From Megaustenia siamemsis (Eukaryota; Mollusca; Gastropoda; Stylommatophora; Ariophantidae): a stretch of 64,000 nucleotides of DNA. Position 1 is the stretch's first letter. Each line of letters opens with the position of its first letter. Of the stretch, positions 11,405 through 21,759 are shown in pieces. The DNA is taken from the NCBI GenBank assembly GCA_032433765.1, contig JAVIAB010000047.1:13043107-13107106 (forward strand). Reading direction: 5' to 3'. The translations under genes were made by a program, and so were the position numbers. The notes beneath the pieces were generated by a model. That model ran no database searches. It was not told the DNA's origin and worked only from the letters and a program-made list of their open reading frames with translations.

Positions 11405-11660
11405 TAGCCCCCGCCATAGAATATATAAAGAAACAACAGATAAAATGGTTTGGCCACGTGACACGGCAGAAAGATCAAAACACAACACAATGAGCCCTCA
11501 CAAAATGTTGCAAGAATACCAGACCCAAGGGTCGACCATGAAAAAGATGGATTGATGGAATACTAGAAGCACTAGGAAACATAACAGCAGCAGAGGCAAA
11601 CAGAAGAGCAAAAGACCACAAATTATATCTCCCCTCGATGCTGAAAGACTAATGAGGAAG
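11405..11660 (+). mobile_element. RTE-type LINE C-terminal fragment
   Basis: The plus-strand reading gives QQIKWFGHVTRQ, KNTRPKGRP and KRWIDGILEA, with stops. A related minus-strand piece is at 58610-58760. This is another C-terminal tail of an RTE-like protein. Confidence 0.7.
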
Positions 11661-12399
11661 GAAGGAAAGAAGAATACCATCTTTGTTGAAATCATCAACT
11701 TTCATTTTTCTTCCTTGCTTGACCGTCGCCTCTGCAGAGTCATAGTTCTGTCCTATCCATCAATCGAAAGACTTTCTATCTATATTTAGAGCTGTCAGTG
11801 TTCTGTTTTCTAGTTTTTTTTATATTGTACGCTAATATAACCGACCCCTTTTAGATTCCTTGCAAAAGTGCCTGTACAATAACACAGTTACCTTCTGTCA
11901 TAGTGATGAATTTACACTTTAAACTCTTCATGGTTTTAAAAATCAAGTAATCACTTCACAACAGCTTACAAATTATCACATATAAAGGGATATATATTAA
12001 TAGTAAATATTTTGTTAAAATACACCTCTGGACCAATTTAACAAGAAACCAGAAATGAAAAGAACAAACAAAAACCTCGGAATGGCGCACCTCTTAGAAG
12101 TTACGAGTGCGAAATGATGCTAAGATTGTGTGGAGAGCACGTGAAAATTTGCCTTTCTAATGGTTAGTTGATGACAACAAATGTGGGTATTGTAAAATCC
12201 TAAAATTTAGGACAAGCAAGAAAATCATATTTTTATATACCTCAAATAAGCAAAAATCTTTCCTAAATGCATGACAGTAGGGCAAAAAATCAGACTGAAG
12301 GTTAGTGAAAAAAGAAGGTTTCACGAAAAAGAATTACAGAAATTCATCAAACAGTTTCCGAGATAATAAACTCTGTGGGCATGAATTTCTGAACGAACT
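11661..12399. other. Intronic sequence, nothing recognised
   Basis: No array, LINE motif or credible exon identified. Confidence 0.4.
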
Positions 12400-12780
12400 A
12401 TAGTTATAGTTGTACCAGCATCAGTAGAAAGATAAGAATATGTACTGACCTAGTTATAGTTGTACCAGCATCAGTAGAGAGATAAGAATATGTACTGACC
12501 TAGTTATAGTTATATCAGTATCAGTAGAGAGATAAGAATATATACTGACCTAGTTATAGTTGTATCAGTATCAGTAGAGAGATAAGAATATGTACTGACC
12601 TAGTTATAGTTGTATCAGTAGAGAGATAAGATTATATACTGACCTAGTTATAGTTGTACCGGCATCAGTAGAGAGATAAGAGTATGTACTGACCTAGTTA
12701 CAGTTGTATCAGTATCAGTAGAGCGATAAGTATATGTACTGACCTAGTTATAGTTGTATCAGTATCAGTGGTCATGACTC
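12400..12780 (-). repeat. 50-bp array of splice-donor repeats
   Basis: About eight units, mostly 50 bases, each reading on the minus strand ACAACTATAACTAG followed by GTCAGTACATATTCTTATC. The GTCAGT donor core is the same as that of TPC2-like exon 1 (13733). The array end at about 12770-12790 still carries CACAGCTAGAGTCA, which matches the end of that exon. Confidence 0.8.
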
Positions 12781-12786
12781 TAGCTG

Positions 12787-13000
12787 TGCCATTATCACTA
12801 AACACTACATTGTATACTGGCCATTCGTTTATCGTTAGGATCATCATCACTGTACACTGGATGAATCCATAGGTGCCTCGATATCCCCCTTGAGAATCCT
12901 GGCCCACGTGCACGAACTCCGTAGCTCGGCCAGGCATCCACAGTGTGGGTAGGTTTTTGCTGATAATTTTGCCTGGGCAGCGGCCATATTTGTGACCTAC
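12787..13000 (-). repeat. Dispersed coding-like repeat R2, copy 1
   Basis: On the minus strand it contains GATATCGAGGCACCTATGGA and GATGATGATCCTAA. Homologous segments occur at 24115-24405 (minus), 26990-27100 (plus), 38100-38155 (plus) and 58125-58460 (minus). In the best copy the frame reads EHLWTCSECNNDDP. It interrupts the donor array. Confidence 0.65.
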
Positions 13001-13029
13001 TCTTTTTGATTTTAACAGCCAAGAGTTCT

Positions 13030-13148
13030 TTAATATATGTGTAATGATTACTGGGATGGTGTAATAAATACTGACCTGATATAATAATTACTGACCTGAT
13101 GTAATTAGTGCTGATATAGTGTAATAATTATTGGCCTGATGTAATAAT
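13030..13148 (-). repeat. 20-22-bp donor-repeat block next to TPC2-like exon 1
   Basis: Minus-strand units read ATCAG-GTCAGTAATTATTAC, matching the exon 1 junction GTCAG-GTCAGTGATTATGAC at 13733. Remnants continue at 13413-13433 and 13696-13732, between two SINE insertions, so the array was once contiguous with the exon. Confidence 0.75.
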
Positions 13149-13412
13149 TAGGAGCAGTGATAGCTCAGTGGTTAGTGAACTGGACTACAAAGGACAAGAG
13201 GTATGGTTTGATCCCAACCGACGGCTTCTGGTTCACACAGCCTTAAATGGGTACTGGATTTTTTTCTGGGAAAGTAAAGCGGCACAGCGTAATACCGACC
13301 CCATTATCCCAAAAATCATGCGCTGAAGGTCTGTAAAATTTATGGTCACTAACACCATATTCCCTATACGCCATTTGGCATGACGGGGGTACTTTACTTT
13401 TTACTGTAGTAA
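13149..13412 (+). mobile_element. SINE family A
   Basis: The tRNA-like head has A-box GATAGCTCAGTGGTTAGTGA and B-box GGTTTGATCCCAACC. The body includes TCTGGGAAAGTAAAGC, ACTAACACCATATTCCCTAT and GGCATGACGGGGGTACTTTA. It is inserted in the donor-repeat array. Confidence 0.92.
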
Positions 13413-13433
13413 TAATTACTGATCTTATGTAAT

Positions 13434-13695
13434 AATGGAGCCGCGATAGCTCAGTGGTTAGTGAACTGGACTACCACGGACAAGGGGTAGGGTTCGATCC
13501 CAACCGACGGCTTCCAGGTTCACCCAGCCTTAATGGGTATAGGATTTTTTTCTGGGAAAGTAAAGCAGCACGGGTGTAATACTGACCACTTTACCCCAAA
13601 AATCATGTGCTGAAGGTCTGTAAAATATAAGGTCACTAACACCATATTCCCCTATACGCCACTTGGCGTGACGGGGGCACTTTACTTTTTTTTTA
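13434..13695 (+). mobile_element. SINE family A
   Basis: A second family A copy 20 bases downstream of the first, same strand, separated by a remnant of the donor-repeat array. The head, B-box GGTTCGATCCCAACC and body are all recognisable. Confidence 0.92.
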
Positions 13696-13732
13696 CTTAT
13701 GTAATAATTACTGACATGTCATAATCACTGAC

Positions 13733-13867
13733 CTGACTCTAGCTGTGGCAACATCTGCTGAGACACTGAGAAGTGTGTCATCATTGTCATTCCCATCAAC
13801 TTTCTCCTGTCGGTCCTTTCTGGCATAATCACCATTCTTAACCTCTGACATGGCCAAGCCGTGACCT
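13733..13867 (-). CDS. TPCN2: Candidate exon 1 of a TPC2-like channel, with start codon at 13851
   Basis: The exon ends in a clear donor (GAGTCAG followed by GTCAGTGATT). An ATG at 13851-13849 opens a frame of 39 codons plus two bases: MSEVKNGDYARKD, then an acidic DGNDNDD stretch and ending VATARV. The possible acceptor AATAATCAG at 13868-13870 has a weak pyrimidine tract. In the ATG frame a TGA lies just upstream of that acceptor, so the ATG may be the true start, with the exon carrying a little 5' UTR. Its two trailing bases match the one leading base of the exon at 10726-10596. The composition (charged, no signal peptide, no membrane span) suits a cytosolic N-terminus. Recognition as TPC2 depends on the motif two exons downstream. 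Confidence 0.58.
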
Positions 13868-13949
13868 CTGATTATTCATTCAGAATAAGCTTTACATGTA
13901 CTCAGCACAGATTATTAGTAAACATCTGTAATATTATTCAAAATAATTA

Positions 13950-14283
13950 TCAAGAGAACAAAATAATTATCAAAGAGAACAAAATAATTATCAAACAGAA
14001 CAAAATAATTATCAAACAGAACAAAATAATTATCAAACAGAACAAAATAATTATCAAACAGAACAAAATAATTATCAAACAGAACAAAATAATTATCAAA
14101 CAGAACAAAATAATTATCAAACAGAACAAAATAATTATCAAACAGAACAAAATAATTATCAAACAGAACAAAATAATTATCAAACGGAACAAAATAATTA
14201 TCAAACAGAACAAAATAATTATCAAACAGAACAAAATAATTATCAAACAGAACAAAATAATTATCAAACAGAACAAAATAATT
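13950..14283. repeat. 21-bp minisatellite, 16 copies
   Basis: The unit is AACAAAATAATTATCAAACA plus G, nearly perfect. It keeps several frames open in both directions; these are not genes. Its right edge abuts repeat G without spacer. Confidence 0.95.
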
Positions 14284-14740
14284 ATGCTGTTGCACCTTCT
14301 TCACCTTGGTGAACTTCCAGTCAATATGGTGGATAGGTGGTAGGAACTTTTAATGGCTGTATCTGAAAAGTGTTCCTTGTTGCAGTTTCCTCATATTCCA
14401 AGTCTGGCTTGCTGCCAGAGCTACTGAGTTAAGTTCTCTGTGCATGCCCTGGGTTGTGCGTTTCATCCGTTTTGATAACTTTTTGATATTCCGATTGCTT
14501 GCGATGAATCATGATATCGTATGATGATGAACCGATTATTGTGTTCACATTCTGTGCATTTTCGCCTTATGTCTTTTGGCGTGTGCTGAGACTGCTATGA
14601 TGGGGACTGCATCCACCTGTCTTTGTTTGGGAGATGAAATATTGATTCGGATGATTCCACTGGCACGGGTGGTTCAGCAATTATGGATTTTGATTCGTTT
14701 GCAGTGATACCAGGGCCTTCCATAAACATAACCTTTCTTC
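14284..14740 (+). mobile_element. Repeat family G, 5' part replaced by array
   Basis: It matches 16340-16743 over most of its length (GTGTTCCTTGTTGCAGTTTC, CGTATGATGATGAACC, CACTGGCACGGGTGGTT) and ends AGGGCCTTCCATAA. The first 200 bases of the full copy are missing. Confidence 0.8.
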
Positions 14741-14813
14741 AAATGTCTAAAAATGGTTAAATTCAATGCTTCTTCTTGTTTTAATTACGCTTATAAAAAT
14801 TTTAAAAAAGTTT

Positions 14814-15040
14814 GCTGCAAATAAACTTATATTTCAGTTTTGAATCGACTTTAGTTTTGCTGCAAAAAAACTTATATTTCAGTTTTGAATGAAATTTAGT
14901 TTTGCTGCAAATAAACTTATATATTTCAGTATTGAATGGAATATAGTCTTGCTGCAAATAAACTTATATTTCAGTTTTGAATGGAATTTAGTCTTGCTGC
15001 AAATAAACTTATATTTCAGTATTGAATGGAATTCAATACT
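14814..15040. repeat. Minisatellite, about 46 bp, 5 copies
   Basis: The unit is GCTGCAAATAAACTTATATT followed by TCAGTTTTGAATGGAATTTAG, with small indels. Confidence 0.85.
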
Positions 15041-15307
15041 GAATATATAGGTTCAACTAATTCTGGTACAAACACTCAACTATGAGTCACTGACTCTGCT
15101 TACAGTTGTTCAGGCCCTAATGACATCTTGTTCCCTTTCCTTTATCTGAATTATCAATAGTCCATCTCATTTTTCATTTCTCTTCTATCCTGCTACTAAT
15201 TCATCAGTTAATGTAGGTATATAATGGTAGCTTACTGGGCACCTTTCTCATGCAATGATCAAATCACTTTATTTTCTATCGTTTTATGTCACTATGTATT
15301 TAATGGT

Positions 15308-15866
15308 AAATGAATTGAAATATTTGGGAACCTTGTTAACCTCAGACGGAAGATGTACAAAAGAGATGAGATGCAGAATGGCTCAGGCAAAAGCAGCTTT
15401 CCAAAAAATGATGAGGAAAATACTATGCAATCTATTTTTGACAATAGAAACAAGAAAAAAAAAGTTCTTAAATGTTATGTAGAGCCAGTCTTAACATATG
15501 GATGTGAATCATGAACAATAGGACAACAGACAAGAAAATCACTGAGTCTGTAGAAATGTGGTTTTACAGAAGAATGTTGAGAATACCATGGACAATTAAG
15601 AAGAGTAATGAAGACGTTCTGAAAGAGGCCAAAACAAAAAGAGAACTAAATTCCATATTAGGAAGAAACAATCATCCTTTATTGTAACAACTGGGAAAAT
15701 TGAGGGACAAAGAGACAGAGGGAAGCAAAGAGAAAAGATACAAGACAGCTTAAGAGAATGGCTTGGTGGAAGGTCAACAACAGAAATGATAAACAACTGT
15801 CATGATCGAAAGTTGGGGAGAGACATGATCACCTACACCAGCAGGCTTGGTACTAGATGATGATTA
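15308..15866 (+). mobile_element. RTE-1 LINE 3' fragment
   Basis: It encodes [16 protein letters not shown] and AQAKAAFQK, then YGCES and RRMLRIPWT in shifted frames, and ends near GATCACCTACACCAGCAGGC with a short GATGATT tail. It is the sense-strand equivalent of 945-1530. Confidence 0.88.
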
Positions 15867-15949
15867 TTAATTTAACATTTTTGGTCCAGACCTATATAAC
15901 TCAATATCACATAAGTGATATCAGATAGTAGACAATAAATATGCAGATA

Positions 15950-16840
15950 AGAGTCACAATAGCTCAGTAGTTAGTGAACTGGGCTACAAAGGACAGATGG
16001 TCGGGTCTGATCATGACCAACAGCTTCTGCGTTCACGCCAGCTTTAAATGGGTATCAGATTATTTCCGGGGAAAGTAAAGCGGCACGGGCGTAATACCGA
16101 CAACATTATGTAATTATTATGGAAGGCCCCGGTAATTATTATTAATTTTGTGTGTCCCAAGACCGACCATGCGCTAATCTTGCGATGTGTTGTTTGGTGT
16201 GCAACGTGGATGATCTGACGACGAACTGTGTTTTGTATGTTTGTAGTTGGAGTCAATCACGATGTCCTAATATCATCAAGCGCCATACATTTAAATACTA
16301 TGACAATCATCATTTTCAGGAGGACGTGATCTTTCGGGCAATGTGGTGGATAGGCGGCAGGAACCATTGAAGGTTATGTCTGAAAAGTGTTCCTTGTTGC
16401 AGTTTCCTCATATTCCAAGTCCGGCTTGTTGCAGGAGCTACTGAGTTAAGTGCTCCGTGCACACCGTGAGCTGTGTGTTTCATCCGTTTTGATCATGTTT
16501 CGATATTCCAATTGCTTACGATGAATGCTGATATCGTATGACAGGGAACAGTTGGCTGTGTTAACTTTCTGTGGCGGTTTCGCCTTATGTCTTTTGGCAT
16601 GTGCTGAGACTGCTATGATGGGGACTACAGCTACCTTTCTTTGTTTGGGAGATGAGTTAGTAATTCAGATGATTCCACTGGCACGGGCGGTTGAGCAATT
16701 ATGGATTTTAATTCGTTTGCAGTGATACCGGGGCCTTCCATAACCAAATAACCAAATAACATTATGTAAAAATCATGTCTGTGAAAATTTATGGTCACCA
16801 ACACCATATTCCCTATATGCCACTTGGTGTGACAGGGCTA
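15950..16840 (+). mobile_element. SINE family A split by an insertion
   Basis: The 5' part (15950-16113) has the tRNA-like head and body. The 3' part resumes at 16758 with ATCATGTCTGTGAAAATTTA and CCATATTCCCTATATGCCAC. The inserted piece is repeat family G, and AACATTATGTAA is duplicated at both edges (16102-16113 and 16758-16769). Confidence 0.88.
16117..16757 (+). mobile_element. Repeat family G, complete copy nested in a SINE
   Basis: The ends are an 18-base inverted pair, TTATGGAAGGCCCCGGTA at 16117-16134 and its complement at 16726-16743. It is followed by ACCAAATAACCAAAT, a tail-like tandem. Inverted ends suggest a DNA transposon, whereas a 12-base target duplication and a 3' tandem tail suggest LINE-driven retroposition. 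It is non-coding as far as I can see. Other copies are 14284-14740, 24425-24695 and 47998-48440 (inverted). Confidence 0.75.
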
Positions 16841-17404
16841 AAAAAAAATGTAGAAAAGACAACATCAAGGAAACTCAACAACAGCATCATGTGCCAATGG
16901 TTGAGGCTGCCATGTATAGGAAAAGCTTTAGTTTTGATATCTATTTCAGCAGTCAAAAGGAAATAAATAATACATGAGAATAAGAAAGAAAGTTTAGAGA
17001 GAAAATATAGAACCGATAGATGGAAAGCATATAAGAGACCAGCGAAATGTGCTTATGTAGGTGAGGAAAAATTAAAGTTTCATCTAAAAGCAAACAAATA
17101 AACAAAGTAGTTATATAAAATATAAAATGAAATAAGAAATATTGAAAGAAGTTAAAACATATTAAATGAAGATGTAACTTGATAAAATTGTGGCATTTAC
17201 ATTAATCAATAGAACTACACTCATCTCTATGCAGGAAAGTAACAAACAACAATATAGTGTTGTTAGCCTATAGTGTACTGTTGACAAAGTGTTTATCAAA
17301 CATGCAAAAGAGATAAAAGACATCCATGCAGTCGAATTTCCATGTAGAGAAGATACAATTATCACAATATATCCCCACGATCATTATCAAATGTAATTCA
17401 CTAA
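16841..17404. other. No recognised feature
   Basis: AT-rich sequence with no supported gene or repeat. Confidence 0.4.
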
Positions 17405-17470
17405 GATATTATAATCTATCTATCTATTAACTTTTCGAGCAGTGACCGGCCCGAGGGCATAGACTAGACT
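17405..17470 (-). mobile_element. RTE-4 LINE 3' tail only
   Basis: CTATCTATCTATTAAC followed by TTTTCGAGCAGTGACCGGCC matches the complement of the 3' end at 33805-33855. It is a severely 5'-truncated insertion. Confidence 0.65.
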
Positions 17471-18204
17471 CAAATATTCTTTCTCTTTTACTTTTACGAA
17501 TTTTCTTTCTAGCAGTCTCAATCCTTGCAAAAAAAAAAACATTTATCAAATCCCGTCATTTGTCTCTGTAGATATTAAAATGGCAATATACAATTGCTAT
17601 TATAATAGTAACACTAAACCAGCGTTCTCATACCTGCATACGCCACACAGACACAGTTTAGTATGAGTTAGATTAGACGCTCCACACATTGACACAGCAC
17701 AGCTGTGAAGTCTACAAATCTCCCAAAGCCAAAAGTCGCATTCATTAATCTAATTAGACTAATTTACTGTTAAAATGCTACAACGATGGAGAGCCAGCAT
17801 ATGTAATTTACTACATGAACCCGATAAATCTAATCAGGACCGTTGGTTACCATTTTTTAAGTGTCCGACTCTGAAGGACATATTTACACATGTCGACATG
17901 TCATTTGTTTGAAACCGTTCGTTCCTTTCAGTTCCACATATACCACAGAACTATTTCTGCCAGAACTATTCTGTGGTACCATAAACACAGTCAGAGGAAC
18001 CTAATTTTTGTTTCACTTTTATATTCAAATAATATACAAATAGCGTTAACCATGCTAAAAACATTAAGAGATACGATGATGAATACACTCGATAGTTGAA
18101 CTCAACTGTTTTGGAGGTGACGCCTTCTTCCTGGACAAGATTTACTGCTACAAGGGAAGCTAACTCTAATTAATTTGCTTTTGTTTACCTTGGATTTCTC
18201 GGGC
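17471..18204. other. No recognised feature
   Basis: Apparently single-copy, with no exon signal that I can support. Confidence 0.4.
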
Positions 18205-18480
18205 TTTTGTTTTTCTATCTATCTATTGTCCTGTCGAGCCGAAACGGCACATAGGGCAGAACCACAATCTCAAAAACAGAAACCTTGCGTGCCAAAATGG
18301 CACATATTGCAGAGATCACTGCTTCTAAAATCTATGGTCTGTTTCCATAACAATGCTTTTTACAATGACCGCTTGTCAGCCATCGATCAACCTCCTTATC
18401 TAGACACAAAAAAATATGGACTAGATATGAATATCAAAAACAATGATCATAAACAAAGAAAAACTCAAAACCCGCAAGTG
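18205..18480 (-). repeat. Dispersed repeat R3, copy 1
   Basis: It matches 29905-30135: ATCTATCTATTGTCCTGTCG, AACCTTGCGTGCCAAAATGG, CAGAGATCACTGCTTCTAAA and CCATCGATCAACCTCCTTA. The end facing low coordinates is the RTE-4-like tail, so R3 may share the RTE-4 machinery. Confidence 0.75.
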
Positions 18481-18484
18481 ATAT

Positions 18485-19090
18485 CAAATTGAGGATAGAC
18501 CTGGAGACAGTTCAGAACTACAACTACCTTTGACATACTATAACCAGTGATGGAAATGTACAACTGAAATAAACAAAAGAATAGGAATGGCAAAAGTAAT
18601 TTGAATGTCATGAAAATATACTACATGAAAACAAATAACACCAGGGCTAAAACTAAGAATAGCAAAATTAGACCAATGTATATCTTCCCATGGACATTAA
18701 GACAAGAAAACAGAATAGAGAATTGAAGCCTTTGAAATGTGGATGTATAGAAGAATAGGTAGAATTAGATGGAAGGAAAAGAAAACAAACGATGAAGTCT
18801 TAAAACAACTAAAAATGAAGAGAGAACTACTAAGCACAATTCAAACAAGACAAATGCGATTTTGGGCCATGTTAAAAGACACAACAGCCTACTAAAAGTA
18901 ATCCTGGAGGGGAAAATATAAGGTAAAGGAGGCAGAGGCAGACCAAGACTACATGGACGAGTAACATCAAAAGATGGACAAATCATCTTATAGCAACCTG
19001 CGCCATCAAAGCAAGAGACAGAGCAGAATAGCGCTCCATGGTAGCCAACCTTCGTTGCATGATGGCACACGATGATGATGAGAGACACTC
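18485..19090 (+). mobile_element. RTE-2 LINE 3' fragment
   Basis: The plus-strand reading shows MYRRIGRIRWKEKKTNDEVL and KMKRELLSTIQTRQMRF with frame breaks. It ends at a GATGATGATG tail. It corresponds to the minus-strand copies 26470-26945, 57685-58125 and 62525-63110. Confidence 0.82.
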
Positions 19091-19284
19091 AAGCTAGACA
19101 GCAAACATAATTGTCCGTCTTGTTATTTCATACTACATGTCTTGTTATTTCATACTACACGTTTTGTTATTTCATACAACAAAGGGCATATATAAATAGA
19201 TAAGAAGGAAGAAAACGCAGACCCAGAGTAGGAACGTTTAACAACATAAGAAACGAAGAAAATACAAATGTTTTCTCATTCCTT
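19091..19284. other. Spacer with short TTGTTATTTCATACTAC triplication
   Basis: Three near copies of CTTGTTATTTCATACTAC occur at 19117-19180. Nothing else recognised. Confidence 0.4.
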
Positions 19285-20250
19285 CTCGCGTTGTTCATTC
19301 ATTGAGTGTCCTTTCCATATCGCAGGTTGGCTACCATAGGAGCGCCATTTTACTCTGTCTCTAGACACTATTGTCTTGATGGTGCACGTTGTCATAGTTA
19401 TCAGTCCATTTTAGTCTTGTTCTGCCTTGTCTACCTCTGCCTCGTCTACCTCTGCCTCGTCTACCTCTGCCTCGTCTACCTGTACCTTGTCTACCTCTGC
19501 CTCGTCTACCTCTGCCTCGTCTACCTCTGCCTCGTCTAACTCTGCCTCGTCTACCTCTGCCTCGTCTACCTCTGCCTCGTCTACCTCTGCCTCGTCTACC
19601 TCTGTCTTGTCTACCTCTGCCTTGTCTACCTCTGCCTCGTCTACTTCTGCCTCGTCTACCTCTGCTTCGTCTACCTCTGCCTCGTCTAACTCTGCCTCGT
19701 CTACCTCTGCCTCGTCTACCTCTGCCTCGTCTACCTCTGCCTCGTCTAACTCTGCCTCTGTCGTACCTCTGCCTTGTCTACCTCTGCCTTGTCTACCTCT
19801 GCTTGTCTACCTCTGCCTTGTCTCCATTGTTCCCCGAGGATCACATCAATGAATAAAAAGGCACATTGCCCACATAAACTTGTGGCATTACGTCAACGGA
19901 AACATGTACCTTCCCTTCCAAAACGACTTTTAGAAGGGTAATATGTCTCTTCAAATGTCCACAAATGTCACTTGTCTTTACCGTTGTGTTAAATAGTTAT
20001 TATTATTTTTTTTAATTTTTAGCGGATTCAGAACTTCATTGCATGTCTTCTTTTTCACCATACTCTTCGCATTTTCCTTTAGATCCACATTTCAAAGGCT
20101 TTCATTTTCTGCACGTTTTCTTATTAAATGCCCATGTTTCTGCACTATACAGATTCAGGAATGTAGAATACATAAATCATTTGTGTAATTCGTAGTTTTT
20201 GTTCTCATGTTAATTGCTGTGATGCCAGTATGTTTTTCGCGTTGTTAAAC
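19285..20250 (-). mobile_element. RTE-2 LINE 3' fragment expanded by an internal minisatellite
   Basis: The 3' end (AGGTTGGCTACCATAGGAGC) is at 19323 and the upstream part (ATCCACATTTCAAAGGCTTT, CATGTTTCTGCACTATACAG) lies at 20080-20160. Between them, a short LINE segment reading GTCTTGTTCTGCC has become a 15-bp array (19421-19835). LINE homology resumes at about 19905. Confidence 0.75.
19421..19835. repeat. 15-bp minisatellite, about 27 copies, LINE-derived
   Basis: The unit is CTCTGCCTCGTCTAC. Intact RTE-2 copies have TTGGTCTGCCTCTGCCTC at this point (26610-26630 and 57830-57843), so the array grew from LINE sequence. Plus-strand Ser/Thr-rich frames through it are artefacts of the 15-base period. 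Confidence 0.92.
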
Positions 20251-20326
20251 CGCCCATTACCAGTTTTGGTGGTGGTGGTGAGGGTGGGTGGATGGGCAAT
20301 GTTTGTCTCCTCTCCAGTGTCGATGT

Positions 20327-20608
20327 TGGAGCCTCGGTGGCCGAGTGATTAGTCTGCTCGCTTCCTGACCAGAAGGGTTCGGGTTCGATCCCCAGCAGTG
20401 GCGGATTTTTTTTTGACTGACAAGGCTCCAGGGGTTCACCCAGCCTCTAAAAATGGTACCAGATATTTTTCTGGGAAGTAAAGGCGGCCTGGCGTGATAC
20501 CGATCACATCATCCAAAAATTTACCCTGGTCATAAAAAAATATGGTCACTAACACCATATTCCCCATACGACTAACAAGGCAAGGGAGGGAACCTTTACT
20601 TTTTTTTA
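20327..20608 (+). mobile_element. SINE family B
   Basis: The head GCCTCGGTGGCCGAGTGATT and B-box GGGTTCGATCCCCAGCAG are well kept. The body matches 7796-8075, ending GGGAACCTTTACTTTTTTTT. Confidence 0.9.
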
Positions 20609-20639
20609 GTGTCGACGTTGCTTGGAAATTTGTGTTCTT

Positions 20640-20794
20640 TCTTGGGCAGTTAACTCTTGTTTTTGCAAGGTATCTTTAGTTTCATCCGACCATCTTTGTC
20701 TTGGTACCTCCTCGTTGTCTTTATCCATTTATTATTCTTGTTTGCTCTGAATAGGAAGAGATTTCAGACATTTTTTGGAGGTGGCCAAACAATT
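20640..20794 (-). mobile_element. Possible LINE C-terminal remnant
   Basis: The minus strand reads PRQRWSDETKDTL and AQERTQ, which recalls the RxRxRW tail of RTE proteins. Homology is short. The 60-bp array follows directly. Confidence 0.4.
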
Positions 20795-21345
20795 TTATAT
20801 GTTGTCTCTGTGCAAGATTTGTTCTATGCCCAACCGCTTTCTAGTGTTATCATTTCATTGTCTGTCTCTGTGCAAGATTTGTTCTGTGCCCAACCGCTTT
20901 CTAGTGTTATCATTTCATTGTCTGTCTCTGTGCAAGATTTGTTCTATGCCCAACCGCTTTCTAGTGTTATCATTTCATTGTCTGTCTCTGTGCAAGATTT
21001 GTTCTGTGTCCAACCGCTTTCTAGTGTTATCATTTCATTGTCTGTCTCTGTGCAAGATTTGTTCTGTGTCCAACCGCTTTCTAGTGTTATCATTTCATTG
21101 TCTGTCTCTGTGCAAGATTTGTACTGTGTCCAACCGCTTTCTAATGTTATCATTTCATTGTCTGTCTCTATGCAAGATTTGTTCTGTGTCCAACCGCTTT
21201 CTAATGTTATCATTTCGTTATCTGTCTATGTGCAAGATTTGTTCTGTGTCCAACCGCTTTCTAGTGTTATCATTTCATTGTCTGTCTCTGTGCAAGATTT
21301 GTTCTGTGTCCAACCGCTTTCTAGTGTTATCATTTCGTTGTCTCT
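20795..21345. repeat. 60-bp minisatellite, 9 copies
   Basis: Units are exactly 60 bases long and start TGTCTCTGTGCAAGATTTGT, followed by CCAACCGCTTTCTAGTGTTA. Copies differ at a few positions (TATGCCC, TGTGCCC, TGTGTCC), arranged in order along the array. Long frames on both strands are by-products of the 20-codon period. Confidence 0.95.
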
Positions 21346-21423
21346 TAATGACACTCTTGCCGCTCTTATCAGACATCTCATTTCTAAAGTGATGAGTTTA
21401 ACGTTTGCTATTCTCCTTAAGAG

Positions 21424-21680
21424 GAAGCCGCGATAGCTCAGTGGTTAGTGAAATGGACTACAAAGGTCAAGGGGTAGGGTTCGATCCCAACCGACGGCTT
21501 CCGGGTTCACCCAGCCTTAAATGGGTACTGGAATTTTTTTCTGGGAAAGTAAAGCAGCACGGGCGTAATACCGACCACATTACCCCAAAAATCATGTGCT
21601 GAAGGTGTGTAAAATATAGGGTCACTAACACCATATTTCCCTATACGCCACTTGGCGTGACGGGGTACTTTACTTTACTT
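21424..21680 (+). mobile_element. SINE family A
   Basis: Nearly consensus: CGCGATAGCTCAGTGGTTAG, GGTTCGATCCCAACCGACGG and CGTGACGGGGTACTTTACTT. Confidence 0.94.
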
Positions 21681-21759
21681 ACTTTATTCACCTTAAGTGT
21701 TCAAATTCTAACTGATAACGCAGGGAAGGTATAAATATACTTTAAATCACGTGGTTTTA

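Noticed and set aside
12698..12937. Coding exon ending in a GTCAGT donor
   Set aside because: The sequence matches dispersed repeat R2 at 26990-27100, and the donor belongs to the array. The better exon is 13733-13867.
20657..21436. 259-codon frame of 20-residue repeats
   Set aside because: It follows exactly the 60-bp array and has overlapping frames of equal quality on the other strand.
21424..21500. tRNA gene
   Set aside because: Pol III boxes are present, but the sequence continues into the SINE A body, is multicopy and does not fold as a clean tRNA.
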